35,344 nt of DNA from an uncultured Neglectibacter sp. (GTDB lineage Bacteria > Bacillota > Clostridia > Oscillospirales > Acutalibacteraceae): assembly GCA_904419785.1 (NCBI GenBank), contig CAJFSY010000017.1, forward strand, positions 1 through 35,344, read 5' to 3'. The notes beneath the pieces are model-generated. The model worked only from the letters and a program-made list of their open reading frames with translations, was not told the origin of the DNA and searched no databases. Both the position numbers and the translations under genes were made by a program. Positions 23,265-30,568 of the stretch are shown here, one piece after another. How positions within the stretch are numbered: position 1 is the first letter of the stretch; each line of letters begins with the position of its first letter.

Positions 23265-24371
23265 ATGGAAAAATCAAAAGTTTATTTTACCAACCTGCGC
23301 ACTACTTTTGACAGCAACTTGCTGCAAAAACTGCGGAAGCTGATTTTGGCCGCGGGCATTGAGAACATCGATTTCAAAAACAAATACGCCGCTATCAAGC
23401 TGCACTTCGGTGAACCCGGGAACCTGGCGTTCCTGCGCCCCAACTATGCCAAGGTAGTGGCTGACGTGGTGAAAGAGCTGGGCGGCAAACCCTTTCTGAC
23501 CGACTGCAACACCTTATATGTCGGTGGACGCAAAAACGCGTTGGATCATTTGAACAGCGCCATGGAAAACGGCTTTTCCCCTCTCTCTACCGGCTGCCAG
23601 ATCCTCATCGGTGACGGCTTGAAGGGCACAGATGAAACTCTGGTGCCCATTGACGGCGACTATGTAAAAGAGGCGAAAATCGGCACCGCTGTTATGGATG
23701 CGGACGTGTTCATCTCCCTGACTCACTTTAAAGGCCACGAGGCCACAGGCTTTGGCGGCGCTTTGAAAAACATCGGCATGGGCTGCGGTTCCCGGGCTGG
23801 AAAAATGGAAATGCACAGCGCGGGCAAACCCCAGGTAGACGCCGGGCTGTGCGTAGGCTGCGGCTCCTGCAAAAAGGACTGCGCCCACAACGCTATCACC
23901 ATCACCGACCGTAAAGCCCACATCGACCATTCCAAATGCGTGGGCTGCGGACGCTGTATCGGACGCTGTCCCGTAGACGCGGTGGCCCCTGCCAGCGATG
24001 AGGTAAACGATATCTTGAATTGCAAGATTGCAGAATACACTTTGGCCGTGGTCAAAGACCGTCCCTGCTTCCACATCAGCTTGGTCATCGACGTTTCTCC
24101 TTACTGCGACTGTCACAGCGAAAACGATCTGCCCATCGTTCCCGATGTAGGTATGTTCGCTTCCTTCGACCCTGTTGCTTTGGACCAAGCCTGCGCTGAT
24201 GCCGTAAATGCCCAGCCAAGTGTACCCGGCTCTGTTTTGGACGAGCGTGAGCGTTGCCATCACGACCACTTTACCGATACTCACCCCGACACCAACTGGG
24301 AAAGCTGTTTGGACCATGGGGTGAAACTGGGGCTGGGTTCTCGGGAATATGAACTGATCACCGTGAAATAA
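23265..24371 (+). CDS. DUF362 domain protein with two [4Fe-4S] ferredoxin motifs
   Basis: A cytoplasmic iron-sulfur protein of 368 residues. The N-terminal DUF362 region includes KLHFGEPGNLAFLRP, FLTDCNTLYVGGR and SLTHFKGHEATGFGGALKN. A 2[4Fe-4S] ferredoxin insert at about residues 193-245 has CVGCGSCKKDC and CVGCGRCIGRCPVD; the C-terminal DUF362 part follows. Such proteins are widespread in anaerobes as putative redox or cofactor-related enzymes; the substrate is unknown. GGAGG precedes the ATG. It is between nth and a C-S lyase gene, each with its own promoter. A weak hairpin (24375-24389) and a short T run after the stop may terminate it. Confidence 0.92.
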   Translation: MEKSKVYFTNLRTTFDSNLLQKLRKLILAAGIENIDFKNKYAAIKLHFGEPGNLAFLRPNYAKVVADVVKELGGKPFLTDCNTLYVGGRKNALDHLNSAMENGFSPLSTGCQILIGDGLKGTDETLVPIDGDYVKEAKIGTAVMDADVFISLTHFKGHEATGFGGALKNIGMGCGSRAGKMEMHSAGKPQVDAGLCVGCGSCKKDCAHNAITITDRKAHIDHSKCVGCGRCIGRCPVDAVAPASDEVNDILNCKIAEYTLAVVKDRPCFHISLVIDVSPYCDCHSENDLPIVPDVGMFASFDPVALDQACADAVNAQPSVPGSVLDERERCHHDHFTDTHPDTNWESCLDHGVKLGLGSREYELITVK

Positions 24372-24416
24372 GGTTGTTCTAAAGGAACAGAATCCGGCTT
24401 TTTTCTGACGTAAATA

Positions 24417-24445
24417 TTGACAAACCAGCCAAAGAGGGCGATAAT
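24417..24445 (+). promoter_or_regulatory. Promoter of the PatB/MalY-type gene
   Basis: Perfect TTGACA (24417-24422), 17 nt, GATAAT (24440-24445). The leader of about 70 nt shows no SAM riboswitch or T-box. Confidence 0.75.
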
Positions 24446-24522
24446 GATTTTTGTTGAGCAAACAGAGATCTTGTCGCTCTCTTTCTTGTCTCGATCAAAT
24501 CTATTGTGGAGGTCAACTGTCA

Positions 24523-25704
24523 ATGAAATATGATTTTGAAACTCTGGTGGACCGCTCCCATTGCGGTTCTGGCAAATGGGATGAGATGAAGAAAAAGAAT
24601 CCCCATGTAGAGCAAGGCATCGTGCCTCTTTCCGTAGCGGATATGGAATTTAAAAACGCCCCTGAGATCGCCGAGGGTCTGAAAGCTTACATGGACAGCC
24701 ACATTCTTGGCTACACCAGCCCCACTGAGGAATACCGCGAGGCCGTATGCCAATGGATGAAAGAACAGCATTCCTGGGAGATCCGCCCCGAATGGATCTG
24801 CTGCACCCATGGTGTGGTGGCTGCTTTGTTCCTGCTGGTGAACGCTCTTTGCGAACCCGGCGACGGGGTGATCATCTTTACCCCTGTGTATTATCCCTTT
24901 TATAAAGCCATCGAAACTCACGGCGCCCAAGTGGTAAAATGCCCCTTGCTCCATGAAGACAATACATATTCCATCGATTTTGACCTGTTGGAAAAACTGG
25001 CCGCTGACCCCAGCAACAAAATGATGATCTTTTGCAGTCCCCACAATCCGGTGGGCCGCGTTTGGAAACCGGAAGAGATTCGCCGGGTAGGTGAAATCTG
25101 CCATAAAAACGGTGTGAAGATCATCAGCGACGAGATTCATTTCGATATTATCCTTCCCGGCCATCAGCACACTGTTTTCCCCACCGCGGTGGATTTCCCC
25201 GAAGATGTAATTGTGTGCACTGCTCCCAGCAAAACCTTCAACCTGGCAGCCATGCAGACCTCTAACATCATCATCCCCAAACAGGAGGACCGGGAGAAAT
25301 TCCAGGCCGCCCGTTCCCTTTCCGCCGACCACGATCCCAGCGCCCTGGGCCTGGAAGCTTGCCGCATCGCCTATACCCAGTGCAAAGGCTGGATGGAAGA
25401 GATGCTGGCGCAGATCGCCGGAAATTATGAGTTCGCTAAAGGTTTCCTCCAGGAACACCTGCCGCAAATCAAAGTGACTCCCTTGGAGGGCACTTACCTG
25501 ATGTGGCTGGACTGCACTGCTTTGGGCAAAACCAAGGAAGAACTGGAAGATTTGATGGTAAACAAAGCTCAGCTGTTTTTAGATGAAGGATACATGTTCG
25601 GCGACGAGGGAATCGGTTACGAGCGTGTGAACCTGGCTTGCCCTCAGTGGGTATTGAAAGCCGCCTTAGAACGGTTGGAAAAAGCAGTTCAAGAGAATTG
25701 CTGA
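24523..25704 (+). CDS. PatB/MalY-type aminotransferase (probable cystathionine beta-lyase)
   Basis: A PLP fold-type I enzyme of 393 residues from the ATG at 24523, which has GGAGG upstream; the frame opens earlier, but that part is leader. The PLP lysine is Lys237 in APSKTFNLAAMQTSN. Other marks of the MalY/PatB branch are VPLSVADMEF near the N terminus, LGYTSP, CSPHNPVGRVW and ISDEIHFDI. Family members usually act as C-S lyases that split cystathionine or cysteine; some also act as aminotransferases. Together with MetA and CysK in this window it fits sulfur amino acid metabolism. Ends at a good terminator. Confidence 0.9.
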   Translation: MKYDFETLVDRSHCGSGKWDEMKKKNPHVEQGIVPLSVADMEFKNAPEIAEGLKAYMDSHILGYTSPTEEYREAVCQWMKEQHSWEIRPEWICCTHGVVAALFLLVNALCEPGDGVIIFTPVYYPFYKAIETHGAQVVKCPLLHEDNTYSIDFDLLEKLAADPSNKMMIFCSPHNPVGRVWKPEEIRRVGEICHKNGVKIISDEIHFDIILPGHQHTVFPTAVDFPEDVIVCTAPSKTFNLAAMQTSNIIIPKQEDREKFQAARSLSADHDPSALGLEACRIAYTQCKGWMEEMLAQIAGNYEFAKGFLQEHLPQIKVTPLEGTYLMWLDCTALGKTKEELEDLMVNKAQLFLDEGYMFGDEGIGYERVNLACPQWVLKAALERLEKAVQENC

Positions 25705-25723
25705 TATTGCAGAATATAAGAAA

Positions 25724-25760
25724 GGGGACACGGGAGAAATCTCGTGTCCGCTTTTATTTT
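25724..25760 (+). terminator. Intrinsic terminator of the PatB/MalY-type gene
   Basis: GGACACG (25726-25732) pairs with CGTGTCC (25743-25749); the stem extends inward by GGA/TCT and is followed by a T-rich tract. Confidence 0.85.
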
Positions 25761-25801
25761 AGTTTTCAAACGCTGATTTACTAAAAAGAGACTGTGCCAG
25801 C

Positions 25802-26437
25802 TTATCTGGCGGACTTCTCCTTGCCAAGAGCCATTCTGGCCAACTGGTCGGCCAAATCGTTCCACTGGTTACCGGAATGGCCCTTCACTTTCACAAAGGT
25901 AAGCTTTAGCCGATCCGAGGCTTGTTGGCACAAGGACGCATACGCCTGGGTCCCAGACTTGTTGGCTTTCCACATACCTGTGGCCCATTTGCCGACCCCT
26001 TCATAATCGTGGTGGATCTCCAAAGCGGGAATGTTTTTTTCCAAGCAATAGCGGATCACCGCTACCGCTCCCAGGATCTCCCCTGCTACATTACGCATCT
26101 CGCACAGTTCGGGGTCCGTATACTTTTTAGAAAATAACACCTTTTCCCCCTGCCAGAAAAGCACCGCGCCACAAGCGAACTCTTTTGTCTCCGCAGAAAA
26201 GCTTCCGTCCACATAGGCCACAGCTATGCCCTCTTTTTCCAAAGGGTCCCCATTCTCATCTTCCTGGCTGGTAGAAGCCGCAGCCTTTTGGAGAAACCCT
26301 TCCGCTTCCGCCCGGCTGGGAAACCCTTTATAGATGACGCCTTTCACACCATGCACCTGTGTCTTGCAGTCATCCCAGGTCTCATAAATCCCGTCTCCGT
26401 CCCTACCATTCTTTACAGCGTAATATTTTTTCGCCAT
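25802..26437 (-). CDS. rnhA: Ribonuclease H1 with N-terminal hybrid-binding domain
   Basis: Degrades the RNA strand of RNA-DNA hybrids. It has 211 residues. The N-terminal 45 residues (MAKKYYAVKNGRDGDGIYET, then KGFPSRAEAEGFL) form the viroplasmin-type hybrid-binding domain also found in eukaryotic RNase H1. A linker leads to the catalytic domain with the full DEDD set: Asp77 (YVDGSF), Glu120 (NVAGEILG), Asp144 (HHDYEGVG), Asp194 (WNDLADQL). The ATG has AGGAGAGGAAG upstream. Its upstream region holds a pair of 13-bp direct repeats and no clear promoter. Confidence 0.95.
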   Translation of the reverse strand: MAKKYYAVKNGRDGDGIYETWDDCKTQVHGVKGVIYKGFPSRAEAEGFLQKAAASTSQEDENGDPLEKEGIAVAYVDGSFSAETKEFACGAVLFWQGEKVLFSKKYTDPELCEMRNVAGEILGAVAVIRYCLEKNIPALEIHHDYEGVGKWATGMWKANKSGTQAYASLCQQASDRLKLTFVKVKGHSGNQWNDLADQLARMALGKEKSAR

Positions 26438-26479
26438 CTTCCTCTCCTTTACACTCCAAAACAGCCGAAAAGCTTTATA

Positions 26480-26559
26480 ACTTTACACAATATGTTATAT
26501 TCAGTATTTTTCGACATTTTTTTAATTTCTAAAATAAAGTCATTTCACTTTACACAATA
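26480..26559. repeat. Pair of 13-bp direct repeats between rnhA and cysK
   Basis: ACTTTACACAATA occurs at 26480-26492 and again at 26547-26559, 67 bp apart. The spacer is very AT-rich. They may be regulator sites for rnhA or a remnant duplication. Confidence 0.6.
26528..26552 (-). terminator. Weak terminator of cysK
   Basis: Minus-strand TAAAGT (complement 26547-26552) and ACTTTA (complement 26535-26540) form a 6-bp AT-rich stem followed by TTTTAG. The weak stem means readthrough into rnhA is likely. Confidence 0.4.
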
Positions 26560-26576
26560 AAATACAGGCCCATCAG

Positions 26577-27509
26577 TCACTCATCAAACAACGGAGTAGA
26601 CAAATACCGGTCGCCAGTATCAGGCAGCAGAACCACAATGGTTTTCCCTTCATTTTCCGGACGTGAAGCCACTTCCGCAGCAGCCCAAAGCGCCGCCCCT
26701 GAGGAGATGCCCACCAGAATGCCTTCCCGCCGGGCAAATTCCCTGGCCGCCGTGTACGCTTGTTCTTCCGTACAGGTAAGGATTTCGTGATACAACGTGG
26801 TATCCAATACCTTGGGGATAAATCCCGCTCCCATTCCCTGCAATCCGTGAGTGCCGCTTCTGCCTTGGGTCAACACTGGAGAACCTGCGGGTTCCACACC
26901 CAAAATACGAATACCCGGATTTTTCTCCCGCAGGAACCTGCCCGTCCCTGTAAGAGTCCCTCCCGTGCCGGTACCCGCCACAAAAATATCCAAACTGCCC
27001 CCCGTCTGTTCCCATATTTCGGGACCAGTGGTATCATAATGCGCTTGAGGATTTGCCGGATTTTCAAACTGTCCGGGCACAAAGCTTCCCGGGATGGAAG
27101 CTGCCAATTCCTGGGCTTTTTCAATGGCTCCCGCCATGCCTTTGGCCCCTTCCGTCAAAACGATCTCCGCGCCGTAAGCCTTTAAAAGGGCGCGGCGTTC
27201 CCGGCTCATGGTTTCCGGCATAGTCAGGATCACCCGATAGCCTTTTGCAACGCCGATAGCCGCCAGACCGATTCCCGTGTTTCCAGAGGTAGGCTCGATG
27301 ATCGTAGCGCCAGGGGCCAGCTTCCCGGATTTTTCCCCTTCCCTGATCATCCATAGGGCGACCCGGTCTTTAACGCTCCCAGCAGGATTGAAATATTCCA
27401 ATTTCGCTAAAATCCTGCCGGAAATCCCCCGTGCCGCCGCGAAACGGGACGCTTCCAACAAAGGGGTGTTTCCTACTAATTGGGTAATGTCTCCCGCAAT
27501 ATATTCCAT
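26577..27509 (-). CDS. cysK: Cysteine synthase (O-acetylserine sulfhydrylase) CysK
   Basis: Forms cysteine from O-acetylserine and sulfide. It is a PLP fold-type II enzyme of 310 residues, the usual length. The PLP lysine is Lys47 (NPAGSVKDR). The substrate loop TSGNTG (about 74-79), the phosphate-binding GTGTGGT (about 178-184) and the SSGAA segment near the C terminus are all intact. AAAGGAGG precedes the ATG. It has its own promoter. The C-terminal end, LSTPLFDE, lacks the DxxxI-type tail usual for serine acetyltransferase, as expected. Confidence 0.95.
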   Translation of the reverse strand: MEYIAGDITQLVGNTPLLEASRFAAARGISGRILAKLEYFNPAGSVKDRVALWMIREGEKSGKLAPGATIIEPTSGNTGIGLAAIGVAKGYRVILTMPETMSRERRALLKAYGAEIVLTEGAKGMAGAIEKAQELAASIPGSFVPGQFENPANPQAHYDTTGPEIWEQTGGSLDIFVAGTGTGGTLTGTGRFLREKNPGIRILGVEPAGSPVLTQGRSGTHGLQGMGAGFIPKVLDTTLYHEILTCTEEQAYTAAREFARREGILVGISSGAALWAAAEVASRPENEGKTIVVLLPDTGDRYLSTPLFDE

Positions 27510-27540
27510 AATCGATCCTCCTTTGAGGGATAGTACTTTA

Positions 27541-27570
27541 ACTATAAATGGGAAGCTTCTGGAATGTCAA
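27541..27570 (-). promoter_or_regulatory. Promoter of cysK
   Basis: Minus-strand TTGACA (complement 27565-27570), 18 nt, TATAGT (complement 27541-27546). The spacer contains GGAAGCTTC, a near-palindrome that could be a CymR-type site, but no consensus match is claimed. Confidence 0.7.
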
Positions 27571-27646
27571 GGGGAAGAGAAGGAATATGCCTAAATTCAT
27601 CCTAAAAACACCTTACAAGATTGTCTCTTTAAAAGGTATTTTTTCG

Positions 27647-27675
27647 TTGCCAAACATGCAGCCATCAGGTATAAT
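27647..27675 (+). promoter_or_regulatory. Promoter of the MacB-like export operon
   Basis: TTGCCA (27647-27652), 17 nt, perfect TATAAT (27670-27675), about 44 nt before the first ATG. Confidence 0.75.
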
Positions 27676-27718
27676 AATATGGAGTATTCACTGACGCTGA
27701 ATTTAAGGAGCTTTGGCT

Positions 27719-29137
27719 ATGAAACATAAATCTAAAAAAACGTTGTGGATCGTTTTGGCGTGCGTTTTGGCTTTGATTGCTGTGGCCGTTTGCCTGTGGT
27801 TTTTCTGGCTGAAAGACCTGTGGGGAACCGCCAACGCCTCTCCGGTATATGTGGAATCCGTGGCGGATATCGCGGGCCTTAACACCGGAGCCACACCTCG
27901 TTTTTCCGGTGTGGTAGAGCCCCAGAAAACCTATGAAGTGCAGAAAGACAGCAGTAAAACTGTTGCCGAAATCTTTGTCAAAGAAGGCGACCAGGTCACC
28001 GTAGGAGACGCGCTCTTCCGCTATGACACAGATGAGATGCAGATGCAGTTGGATCAAGCCAAACTAGACCTGGAAAGCATCTCCAACAGGATCACCACTT
28101 TGAAGAACCAAAAGAGCGATCTGGAAGCGGAAAAGAAAAAGGCCAGCAAGGATGAGCAGTATTCCTATACAGTGCAGATTCAGGCAGTGGAACTGCAAAT
28201 CAAAACAGAAGAATATAACAGCGATGTTAAAAAACAGGAAATCAGCCAGCTGCAAGACTCTTTGAATAATGCCCAGGTTTACAGCGAAGCGGATGGCACG
28301 GTGAAAGAGATCAACGAAAATCCTTCTACCGATGCCAGCGGCCAGCAAAAACCTTTTATCAGCATTTTGTCTTCTGAAGAGTTCCGCATCAAAGGCACAA
28401 TCTCCGAGTTGAATGTGGGTTCTTTGTTTCAAGGGCAGGCTGTTACTGTCCATTCTCGGGTAGACGACTCCGTATGGTCGGGAACCATTGAGACCATCGA
28501 AACAGAACCGGCCAAAAACGACAACTCGAATAGCATGTATTACGGCGGCATGAACAGCGGTGAGCAAAGTTCCAAATATAATTTTTATGTGACTCTTTCC
28601 AGCAGGGATGGTCTGATTCTGGGCCAGCATGTATATATTCAGCCTGATTTAGGAACAGATGCTGTTCTCGAAGGTCTTTGGCTGCCGGCTTTTTACATAG
28701 CTCATGATGATGACGGCAGCTACGTGTGGGCGCAGAGCGATAAGAACACTTTAGAAAAACGCACTGTGATCTTGGGTGATTACGATTCTGGAAACGACCG
28801 CTATCAGATCGAAAGTGGTGTGACCGAAGAGGACTTTATTGCTTATCCGAAAGAAGATATGCAAGAAGGGGTTCCCACTACTTCGGATATCACTCAAGTG
28901 CCTCCCGAAGAGCCCACGGATGATCCTACCGTCGACGGAGGCGCTGTGGATGGAGGCGCTGTGGACGGCGGCATGATAGAGGGCGGAACAGTGGATGGAG
29001 GCATTGCCGTTATGCCTGAAATCAACAATGAAGGTGATACCGCCGCAGCTTCCCAAGTAGAAGAAGATCCGGAAGATGGGGAAAGCGTGTCCAGCGATAG
29101 TCTGGAAAGTTCCCCCATGGAGGGCCTGGCGCGATGA
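27719..29137 (+). CDS. HlyD/MacA-type membrane fusion adaptor, first of two
   Basis: A predicted extracytoplasmic adaptor of an ABC exporter, 472 residues from the ATG at 27719 (AAGGAG upstream); an in-frame TTG two codons earlier is less likely. Residues about 8-30 form an N-terminal membrane anchor. A lipoyl-like half-motif (VAEIFVKEGDQVTVGDALF) is followed by a coiled-coil hairpin (about 105-180), the second lipoyl half and a beta-barrel (TISELNVGSLFQGQAVTV). The C-terminal 80 residues are low complexity, with repeated VDGGA/VDGG units and an acidic Ser-rich end. The stop overlaps the ATPase ATG by 4 bp. First gene of a four-gene operon. Confidence 0.9.
   Translation: MKHKSKKTLWIVLACVLALIAVAVCLWFFWLKDLWGTANASPVYVESVADIAGLNTGATPRFSGVVEPQKTYEVQKDSSKTVAEIFVKEGDQVTVGDALFRYDTDEMQMQLDQAKLDLESISNRITTLKNQKSDLEAEKKKASKDEQYSYTVQIQAVELQIKTEEYNSDVKKQEISQLQDSLNNAQVYSEADGTVKEINENPSTDASGQQKPFISILSSEEFRIKGTISELNVGSLFQGQAVTVHSRVDDSVWSGTIETIETEPAKNDNSNSMYYGGMNSGEQSSKYNFYVTLSSRDGLILGQHVYIQPDLGTDAVLEGLWLPAFYIAHDDDGSYVWAQSDKNTLEKRTVILGDYDSGNDRYQIESGVTEEDFIAYPKEDMQEGVPTTSDITQVPPEEPTDDPTVDGGAVDGGAVDGGMIEGGTVDGGIAVMPEINNEGDTAAASQVEEDPEDGESVSSDSLESSPMEGLAR
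28936..29006 (+). repeat. Short in-frame repeats coding VDGG units
   Basis: GGAGGCGCTGTGGA-type units recur within the 3' end of the first adaptor gene, encoding DGGAVDGGAVDGGM and related segments. They are prone to slippage, so copy number may vary between strains. Confidence 0.65.
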
Positions 29138-30519
29138 TGCTAGAGCTGAAAAACATTTACAAAACATACAATCAGGGCAAACTGGATGTACCCGTGTTGA
29201 AAGACATTTCCCTTTCCGTGGAAGAAGGGGAATATGTGGCCATCATGGGTCCTTCCGGTTCTGGTAAAACTACCCTGATGAATATCATCGGCTGTTTAGA
29301 CAGCCCTACTTCCGGTGAATACCTGTTGGAAGGAAAAGACATCGCGCAAAACAGCGACACAAAAATGTCCGATGTGCGCCTGCACAGCATCGGGTTCGTT
29401 TTCCAAAGCTTTTATCTGCTGTCTCGGCAGTCCGCTTTGGAAAACGTCGCTTTGCCATTGCTCTATGCCGGCGTTCGCAGAAAAGAGCGTTTGGAGATCG
29501 CCCGAAAAGCTTTGGAGCGTGTGGGTTTGGGAGAACGCGTCAATTTCAAACCCACACAGCTTTCCGGCGGTCAGTGCCAGCGTGTGGCCATTGCCCGTGC
29601 TATCGTAAATAACCCTAAGATCCTTTTAGCCGACGAACCTACCGGCGCTCTGGATACCAAGTCCGGCGAACAGATCATGGAGATCTTCCAGAAGCTCAAT
29701 GAAGAAGGGGTCACCATTGTGATGATCACCCACGAGCCCGAGATCGCCGCCCACGCTAAACGGACCCTCCACATCCGGGACGGCCAGCTTTTGGAAGCCC
29801 AGCCTACCCCAAAAGAAGAAGGACCCGCTCTGCCGCCGGATATGATCCCGCCGGAAGAGTTCCATTTGAGTGGAAAGAACACCGGGAAAGAGGCTGAAAA
29901 GCCTTCTCAAGAAGCTCCCATAACCTCGGAAACTCCCAAAGAGAAAGAGCCGGAGAAACCCACTGTGGAACAGATCGAGACTGCTCCCGCAAAAATAGAG
30001 CAGCCTCCTGTAAACCAGCCTGTGGCGGCGCCTGTTCTTTCCAAACGGGAACGGGGCAAAGGGCCTTGTCATGCTGCAGGGAAAAACACTCCCGCTTTCC
30101 GCTCTAAAACAAATAAAAGCAGCAAATCTTCTCAGCGGCCCCGCCATGGAGCCTGGATCACACCGGCTCCTGATACTGCCCGTGCAGAACGCCGGCCAGC
30201 GGAACCCGCACCTTTGGAAAAAACCGCAGGCACTGTGCTGTATGAGGAATTGACCTCTCTATTGGAAGAAGGCACGCAAGCACCTTCCCCACAGCGCCGC
30301 CCTGCGGAGCAGTTGTCCTCAAATGCAGAAAAAACGGTCCGGTCGGCGCCGCAAAAACCCAAACATGCCGCCATTGCAAAAGAAAGCCGGAAACCGGCTT
30401 CCCCTTCCGGCAGGTTTGGCGCGCCCATCCCCACCGATCTGGGAGCTTTGTTCCCACGAAGCAAGCGGGAACGTTCAGAGGAAAACGAAAAACCTTTGAT
30501 CCCTCGCACGGAATTTTGA
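29134..30519 (+). CDS. MacB/LolD-type ABC transporter ATPase with long C-terminal extension
   Basis: The energy subunit of the exporter. Residues 1-222 form a standard nucleotide-binding domain: Walker A GPSGSGKTT (39-47), Q-loop FVFQSF, signature LSGGQCQR (143-150, with Cys at a place usually Gln), Walker B ILLADEPTGALD and H-loop His200. Residues 223-461, about 240 in all, have no counterpart in ordinary LolD/MacB ATPases. They are Pro-, Glu-, Lys- and Arg-rich, probably disordered, with basic patches such as KSSKSSQRPRHGAW and a final KPLIPRTEF. The reading frame stays open and in phase across this tail. The gene overlaps the first adaptor gene by 4 bp, so translation is coupled. Confidence 0.92.
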   Translation: MMLELKNIYKTYNQGKLDVPVLKDISLSVEEGEYVAIMGPSGSGKTTLMNIIGCLDSPTSGEYLLEGKDIAQNSDTKMSDVRLHSIGFVFQSFYLLSRQSALENVALPLLYAGVRRKERLEIARKALERVGLGERVNFKPTQLSGGQCQRVAIARAIVNNPKILLADEPTGALDTKSGEQIMEIFQKLNEEGVTIVMITHEPEIAAHAKRTLHIRDGQLLEAQPTPKEEGPALPPDMIPPEEFHLSGKNTGKEAEKPSQEAPITSETPKEKEPEKPTVEQIETAPAKIEQPPVNQPVAAPVLSKRERGKGPCHAAGKNTPAFRSKTNKSSKSSQRPRHGAWITPAPDTARAERRPAEPAPLEKTAGTVLYEELTSLLEEGTQAPSPQRRPAEQLSSNAEKTVRSAPQKPKHAAIAKESRKPASPSGRFGAPIPTDLGALFPRSKRERSEENEKPLIPRTEF

Positions 30520-30568
30520 GCTTTGGCACTTTGCGCCCATCGTTCGGGAAAGGAACGGTTAACGATAC

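Noticed and set aside
23514-25467. Two 315-codon minus-strand open frames
   Set aside because: Antisense shadows of the DUF362 and PatB/MalY-type genes.
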